Positions 53,005-56,653 of a stretch of DNA of 56,653 nt are shown piece after piece (positions within the stretch are counted from its first letter, which is position 1; each line of letters starts with the position of its first letter). The DNA comes from Lachnospiraceae bacterium UBA7076 (lineage in GTDB: Bacteria > Bacillota > Clostridia > Lachnospirales > Lachnospiraceae), in contig DKZK01000035.1 of NCBI GenBank assembly GCA_002493625.1, positions 1-56,653 on the forward strand. Direction: 5' to 3'. The notes beneath the pieces were generated by a model. The model worked only from the letters and a program-made list of their open reading frames with translations, was not told where the DNA came from and searched no databases. Position numbers and translations under genes: made by a program.

Positions 53005-54264
53005 ATGCTGACAGGATGGAGAAGAACATTATACAAATCACATATATATCAGTTTTTTTTGAGAGGGGCAAAAAAGCTTTATCGTTTTTATTCCCTTAGA
53101 ATTATGTATCCGCACCTATACAAAAAATATTCCGTCAGGGAAACCGACGATGGCAAGGTTGTTTTTATTGAGGTGCGCATGCCTGAAATAAGTGACAATT
53201 TCAGGTATATTTATGATGAGTTAAAAAATAATTACAGCTATAAAATTTCCACACATTTTTTGCATATGAGCTTTTCACGCTGGCGTGAATATGAAGGATA
53301 TTGTAAAAAAATGGTTATGGATGTGGCAGATGCAAAATATGTTTTTTTAAATGATTCGTCAAATGTATTTTCCTGTCTGCCCCTGAGGAAGGAAACCGTT
53401 GTTACGCAGCTCTGGCATGCCTGCGGAGCATTTAAAAAATTCGGAATGAGCATTGCCGAGCTTAAATTTGGCGATGACAAAAAGACTTTGGATAAATATC
53501 CGTATCACGGTAATTACACCCATGTTACCGTAAGCTCGCCTGAGGTTGTATGGGCTTATGAGGAGGCAATGAATTTAAGGCATGAGGAGAAAATTGTAAA
53601 GCCTGCAGGCATTTCAAGAACAGATATATTTTATGACCCGGAAAAGAAAAAGCTTGCATTTGACAGGCTTTACTCGGTATTTCCACAGGCAAAGGGAAAG
53701 AAAATTATTTTATATGCGCCCACCTTCCGGGGAAGGGTTGCATCGGCAAAAACGCCGGATAAATTTGACATGCAGATGATGAATGATGAACTTAAGGGAG
53801 AATTTGTCATGCTTTTTAAGCATCATCCATTTGTGAAAAAACGTCCCGCCATAGATACTGTATTTTCGGATTTTGCAAGGGATGTAACGGAGGAAATGCC
53901 CATAGAGGATTTGCTTTTTGTAAGCGACATATGTATATCCGATTATTCCTCCCTTGTATTTGAATATTCCCTTTTTGAAAGACCTATGATATTCTTTGCT
54001 TATGATCTGGAGGATTACTTTGACTGGAGAGGCTTTTACTACAAATATGACGAGTTTGTCCCCGGACCTATATGCAGGTCGGATAGAGATGTTCTTGACT
54101 GCATTAAAGCTGTGGAAACCGGTTTTGACAAAGGTATGATAACGCAGTTTAAAGAGAAGTATATGAGTGCATGTGACGGACATGCAACGGAGAGAATTAT
54201 GAGGCTTGTTATGGGAGACAGCCTTGAGAAAATGAGGAAAAAAGAAAGCGGGGAAAACCAATGA
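53005..54264 (+). CDS. CDP-glycerol glycerophosphotransferase family protein (second copy)
   Basis: 419 residues, paralogue of the preceding gene. QLWHACGAFKKFGMS, YAPTFRGRVAS, LFKHHPF, ISDYSSLVFEYSLFERPMIFF, and the shared ending EKYMSACDGHATERIM. It starts 5 bases after the first copy ends. Two such enzymes side by side suggest one primes and the other extends the chain, or that two linkages alternate. Donor (CDP-glycerol, CDP-ribitol or other) not determined. Confidence 0.87.
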   Translation: MLTGWRRTLYKSHIYQFFLRGAKKLYRFYSLRIMYPHLYKKYSVRETDDGKVVFIEVRMPEISDNFRYIYDELKNNYSYKISTHFLHMSFSRWREYEGYCKKMVMDVADAKYVFLNDSSNVFSCLPLRKETVVTQLWHACGAFKKFGMSIAELKFGDDKKTLDKYPYHGNYTHVTVSSPEVVWAYEEAMNLRHEEKIVKPAGISRTDIFYDPEKKKLAFDRLYSVFPQAKGKKIILYAPTFRGRVASAKTPDKFDMQMMNDELKGEFVMLFKHHPFVKKRPAIDTVFSDFARDVTEEMPIEDLLFVSDICISDYSSLVFEYSLFERPMIFFAYDLEDYFDWRGFYYKYDEFVPGPICRSDRDVLDCIKAVETGFDKGMITQFKEKYMSACDGHATERIMRLVMGDSLEKMRKKESGENQ

Positions 54265-55484
54265 AAAAAATTTTTGGCATATATAATAAAACGAGCCTGA
54301 TTTTGAGGATATTTATAGGACTGGTTATCGGGGCGCTGCTTGGCGTTTTTGTACCTGCGGCAACCGGTATATCCATTCTTGGCGATATTTTTGTGGGAGC
54401 GCTTAAGGCGGTTGCGCCTATTTTGGTATTTGTGCTTGTCATAAGCTCTCTGGCTAAGGCAAGCAGCGGTATCGGAAAGAAATTCAGGACAGTTATTTTT
54501 CTTTATATGCTGAGTACGTTTCTTGCTGCGGTTGTAGCCGTGCTGGCAAGCTTTGCGTTTCCTGTTACCTTAAAGCTTACAGCGGCAGCGGAGCAGACGG
54601 CTCCGAGCGGCATTTCCGAGGTGCTCCGTTCACTTCTTAACAATATTGTTGCAAACCCCGTAAATGCGTTGATGAATGCCAACTATATCGGTATACTGGC
54701 GTGGGCAATTATATTTGGACTTGCCCTTAAAAGGTATGGGGCAGATACGACAATAAGGACGATGCAGGATATTTCCGATGCGGTGTCGCAGGCGGTAAAG
54801 TGGATAATAAATGTGGCGCCTTTCGGAATACTGGGACTTGTATTTACTACCGTTTCCACCAACGGACTTAGCATATTTACTGATTACGGAAAGCTGTTGC
54901 TTCTTCTGGTTGGATGCATGCTTGCGGTGGCTCTGATTGTCGACCCGCTTATTGCGTGGATTTGTCTGCGCCGAAATCCATATCCCCTTGTACTGAGGTG
55001 TTTTAAGGAAAGCGGACTTACGGCGTTTTTTACGAGAAGCTCGGCGGCAAATATTCCTATCAATATGGCACTCTGCGAAAGACTGGGACTGGATAAGGAT
55101 GTTTATTCTGTTTCCATTCCCCTTGGCGCTACAATCAATATGGACGGTGCCGCCATAACCATTACAGTTATGACGATGGCTGCGGCAAATACAATGAATA
55201 TTGCAACGGATATACCGACGGCAATTATTTTAAGCCTGCTTTCCGCGATTGCAGCCTGCGGTGCATCGGGAGTGGCAGGCGGCTCGCTGCTTCTGATTCC
55301 TATGGCTTGTTCGCTCTTTGGCATTTCTGCGGATGTAGCAATGCAGGTTGTAGGCGTAGGATTTATTGTAGGTGTTGTTCAGGATTCCTTTGAAACTGCA
55401 ATTAATTCATCGGGAGACGTTCTCTTTGCCGCTACGGCAGAGTTCAGACAGTGGATAAAAGAGGGACGAGAGGTTAAGTTTTAG
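54261..55484 (+). CDS. sstT: Serine/threonine:Na+ symporter
   Basis: 407 residues, dicarboxylate/amino acid:cation symporter fold with eight helices and two hairpins. AFFTRSSAANIPINMALCERLG and SIPLGATINMDGAAITITVMT are SstT hallmarks; CGASGVAGGSLLLIPMACSLFG is the second hairpin. It imports Ser/Thr with sodium. It overlaps the preceding stop by 4 bases (ATGA), so it is translated with the polymer genes, which is unusual for a housekeeping transporter. Confidence 0.92.
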   Translation: MKKIFGIYNKTSLILRIFIGLVIGALLGVFVPAATGISILGDIFVGALKAVAPILVFVLVISSLAKASSGIGKKFRTVIFLYMLSTFLAAVVAVLASFAFPVTLKLTAAAEQTAPSGISEVLRSLLNNIVANPVNALMNANYIGILAWAIIFGLALKRYGADTTIRTMQDISDAVSQAVKWIINVAPFGILGLVFTTVSTNGLSIFTDYGKLLLLLVGCMLAVALIVDPLIAWICLRRNPYPLVLRCFKESGLTAFFTRSSAANIPINMALCERLGLDKDVYSVSIPLGATINMDGAAITITVMTMAAANTMNIATDIPTAIILSLLSAIAACGASGVAGGSLLLIPMACSLFGISADVAMQVVGVGFIVGVVQDSFETAINSSGDVLFAATAEFRQWIKEGREVKF

Positions 55485-55499
55485 AAAGAGGCGGTATAA

Positions 55500-56345
55500 A
55501 TGGTATCAGTCATTATTCCGGCATACAATCCGGGCAAATATATAATGGATGCTTTTTCATCTGCGGTAATTCAGGATGTGAAAAAGGAAATTATTATCGT
55601 TGACGACCATTCCGGGGAAGCATGGATAGATGAGTTTCTCTCAAAGGTTAAATGGAAATATGATGTTTCGGAGGAAAAGACATCCATTGGCGGACTTAAT
55701 GAAAAAGCCATTATTTTTAAGTGGGCGGGCATTGTATGTGATAAGAGCCTGAAAAACAGTGAATTTCCCGTATATATTTTCGCAAATAAGGAAAATAAAA
55801 AGGTTGCATCCACAAGAAACAGGGGCGTGAAGCTTGCAAGGGGAAAATATGTGGCTTTTCTTGATGCTGATGATATATGGGAGGAAAAAAAGCTTGAAAA
55901 GCAGCTGGAAATTATGAAGCAGTATAAGGCGGCGCCTCTTTGCAATACGTCGCGGATGCTTGTGGACTCTGAGGGGGATATGCTTGATAAAATCATAACA
56001 ACTCCGGTAAAAATAACCCTTAAGGATATTGAAAAAACAAACTGTATCAACTGTTCCTCCGTACTGGTAAAAAGAAATGTGATGCTTAAATATCCAATGC
56101 AGCACAGTGATGCCCATGAGGACTACCTGTCTTGGCTGAAAATGCTGAAGGATTACGAATATGCGGTGGGAATACAGGAGCCTCTTTTGCTTTACAGGAT
56201 GACGCCCGGAAGCAAAACCGGCAATAAGCTCAAATCAGCGGTTATGAATTTTAAAACCTACAGATATGCGGGATACGGATTTTGGAAATCTGTCTGGTGT
56301 AATTTGTGCTATGCCATAAATGGGTTAATAAAATACAGCAGATGA
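55500..56345 (+). CDS. Family 2 glycosyltransferase
   Basis: 281 residues. VSVIIPAYNPGKYIM-type start, IIIVDDHS, VASTRNRGVKLARGKYVAFL and DADDIW (metal site). A 45-residue insert follows the first DD motif (KVKWKYDVSEEKTSIGGLNE). AAGAGGCGG lies before ATG 55500. It closes the second glycan locus in this window. Confidence 0.87.
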   Translation: MVSVIIPAYNPGKYIMDAFSSAVIQDVKKEIIIVDDHSGEAWIDEFLSKVKWKYDVSEEKTSIGGLNEKAIIFKWAGIVCDKSLKNSEFPVYIFANKENKKVASTRNRGVKLARGKYVAFLDADDIWEEKKLEKQLEIMKQYKAAPLCNTSRMLVDSEGDMLDKIITTPVKITLKDIEKTNCINCSSVLVKRNVMLKYPMQHSDAHEDYLSWLKMLKDYEYAVGIQEPLLLYRMTPGSKTGNKLKSAVMNFKTYRYAGYGFWKSVWCNLCYAINGLIKYSR

Positions 56346-56363
56346 AAATATTGCATATAAACC

Positions 56364-56600
56364 CTTTACTTTTGGGAATAATTAGCATATAATCTTTGAA
56401 AAGTAAAGAAAAAAGGCGATGACGGAGACTGCCGGTAAAAGGACGTGACAGGGAATATAGTCGCAGACTGAGAGCTATAGCATGACACCCTACATGGCGG
56501 AACGCTACCTGAGCTGATATATTGAAGCCGCTTGGTCTAGGTATATACGTTTTATCCACGTTACGGAGAAAGAGAGGGGACTGCCCCAATAAGAATTTTA
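56364..56600 (+). ncRNA. Structured RNA candidate, possibly group I intron-like (IStron 5' part) or mobile-element start
   Basis: No open frame is convincing here. Seen: inverted arms CTTTACTTTT (56364-56373) and AAAAGTAAAG (56399-56408); then ACGGAGACTGCCGG, and about 30 bases later GGGAATATAGTCGC. GAGACT and ATAGTC resemble the R and S strands that form P7 in group I introns. Further stems TATAG/CTATA and AGGG/CCCT are nested between 56457 and 56496. GGGGACTGCCCC (56576-56587) is a hairpin of the kind often seen near IS ends. The P and Q elements are not clear and the element runs toward the window end, so this is a tentative call. Confidence 0.35.
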
Positions 56601-56653
56601 ATTATTTTATTATGTATTTTTAACAAAGAACGCTCCAACGTGTTACTTAACTT

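Noticed and set aside
56440..56540. Words resembling a TPP riboswitch (ACTGAGAG, ACCC, ACCTGA)
   Set aside because: The GGGGTGC element and the CTGGATAATACCAGCG core are absent and the spacing is wrong, so the group I-like reading fits better.

Overview
The window reads as a low-GC Gram-positive, most likely a gut-type Lachnospiraceae (Clostridia). This is inferred from AGGAGG-type ribosome sites, frequent TTG/GTG starts, secreted proteins sharing a C-terminal domain typical of that family, a YADLRNAFG-type repeat remnant, and gene content. Nearly everything is on the + strand. The only clear - strand gene is a small Xre regulator at 37.2-37.5 kb. I saw no tRNA, rRNA or CRISPR array.

Layout. 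(1) 0-7.9 kb: secreted enzymes (a CAP-domain protein, a DUF5722-type glycosidase, an M6-type zinc metalloprotease) that share accessory domains, plus the last codons of a near-identical paralogue at the left edge. (2) 8.0-23.8 kb: a Wzx/Wzy-type surface glycan locus. It holds a FlaA1/PglF-type dehydratase, aminotransferase and PglC-type phosphoglycosyltransferase for initiation, a split GT-C-like membrane protein, a Wzz-like protein with a dead BY-kinase-like tail, three glycosyltransferases, a Wzy polymerase, two P-loop kinase-like proteins and a Wzx flippase. (3) 23.9-34.3 kb: a decoration module with WbqC, two five-bladed propeller proteins (one with a G9 tract that breaks its frame), two methyltransferases, a PglD-like acetyltransferase, a GtrB/ArnC-type transferase, a WecE-type aminotransferase, a YfhO GT-C-like protein and two SMR/EamA half-transporters resembling ArnE/ArnF. 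(4) 34.4-36.7 kb: UDP-glucose dehydrogenase and UDP-glucuronate 4-epimerase, giving UDP-GalA. (5) 36.8-43.0 kb: an accessory patch with an acyltransferase fragment, the Xre regulator, and a three-gene island (2TM/coiled-coil protein, HD phosphohydrolase, YwgA-like protein) bounded by two copies of the Xre-regulator locus, the right one deleted. A winged-helix-like gene and a repeat-protein remnant follow. (6) 43.0-56.3 kb: a second, visibly more GC-rich glycan locus of teichoic-acid type, with RfbC, a VioA-like aminotransferase, a WbaP-type initiator, an IspD/TarI-like cytidylyltransferase plus SDR, a TagGH-like ABC exporter, two CDP-glycerol-type phosphotransferases, SstT and glycosyltransferases. 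(7) 56.36 kb to the end: a structured, possibly group I intron-like RNA or mobile-element start, cut by the window.

Functional reading: the window appears to build two polymers. One is exported by Wzx/Wzy and decorated by an undecaprenyl-phosphate sugar branch. The other is a phosphopolyol-like polymer exported by an ABC transporter. The most interesting unexplained signals are the G9 tract at the start of a propeller gene (possible phase variation) and the HD/YwgA island between regulator duplicates. Functions given are inferences from motifs and context; no database search was run.
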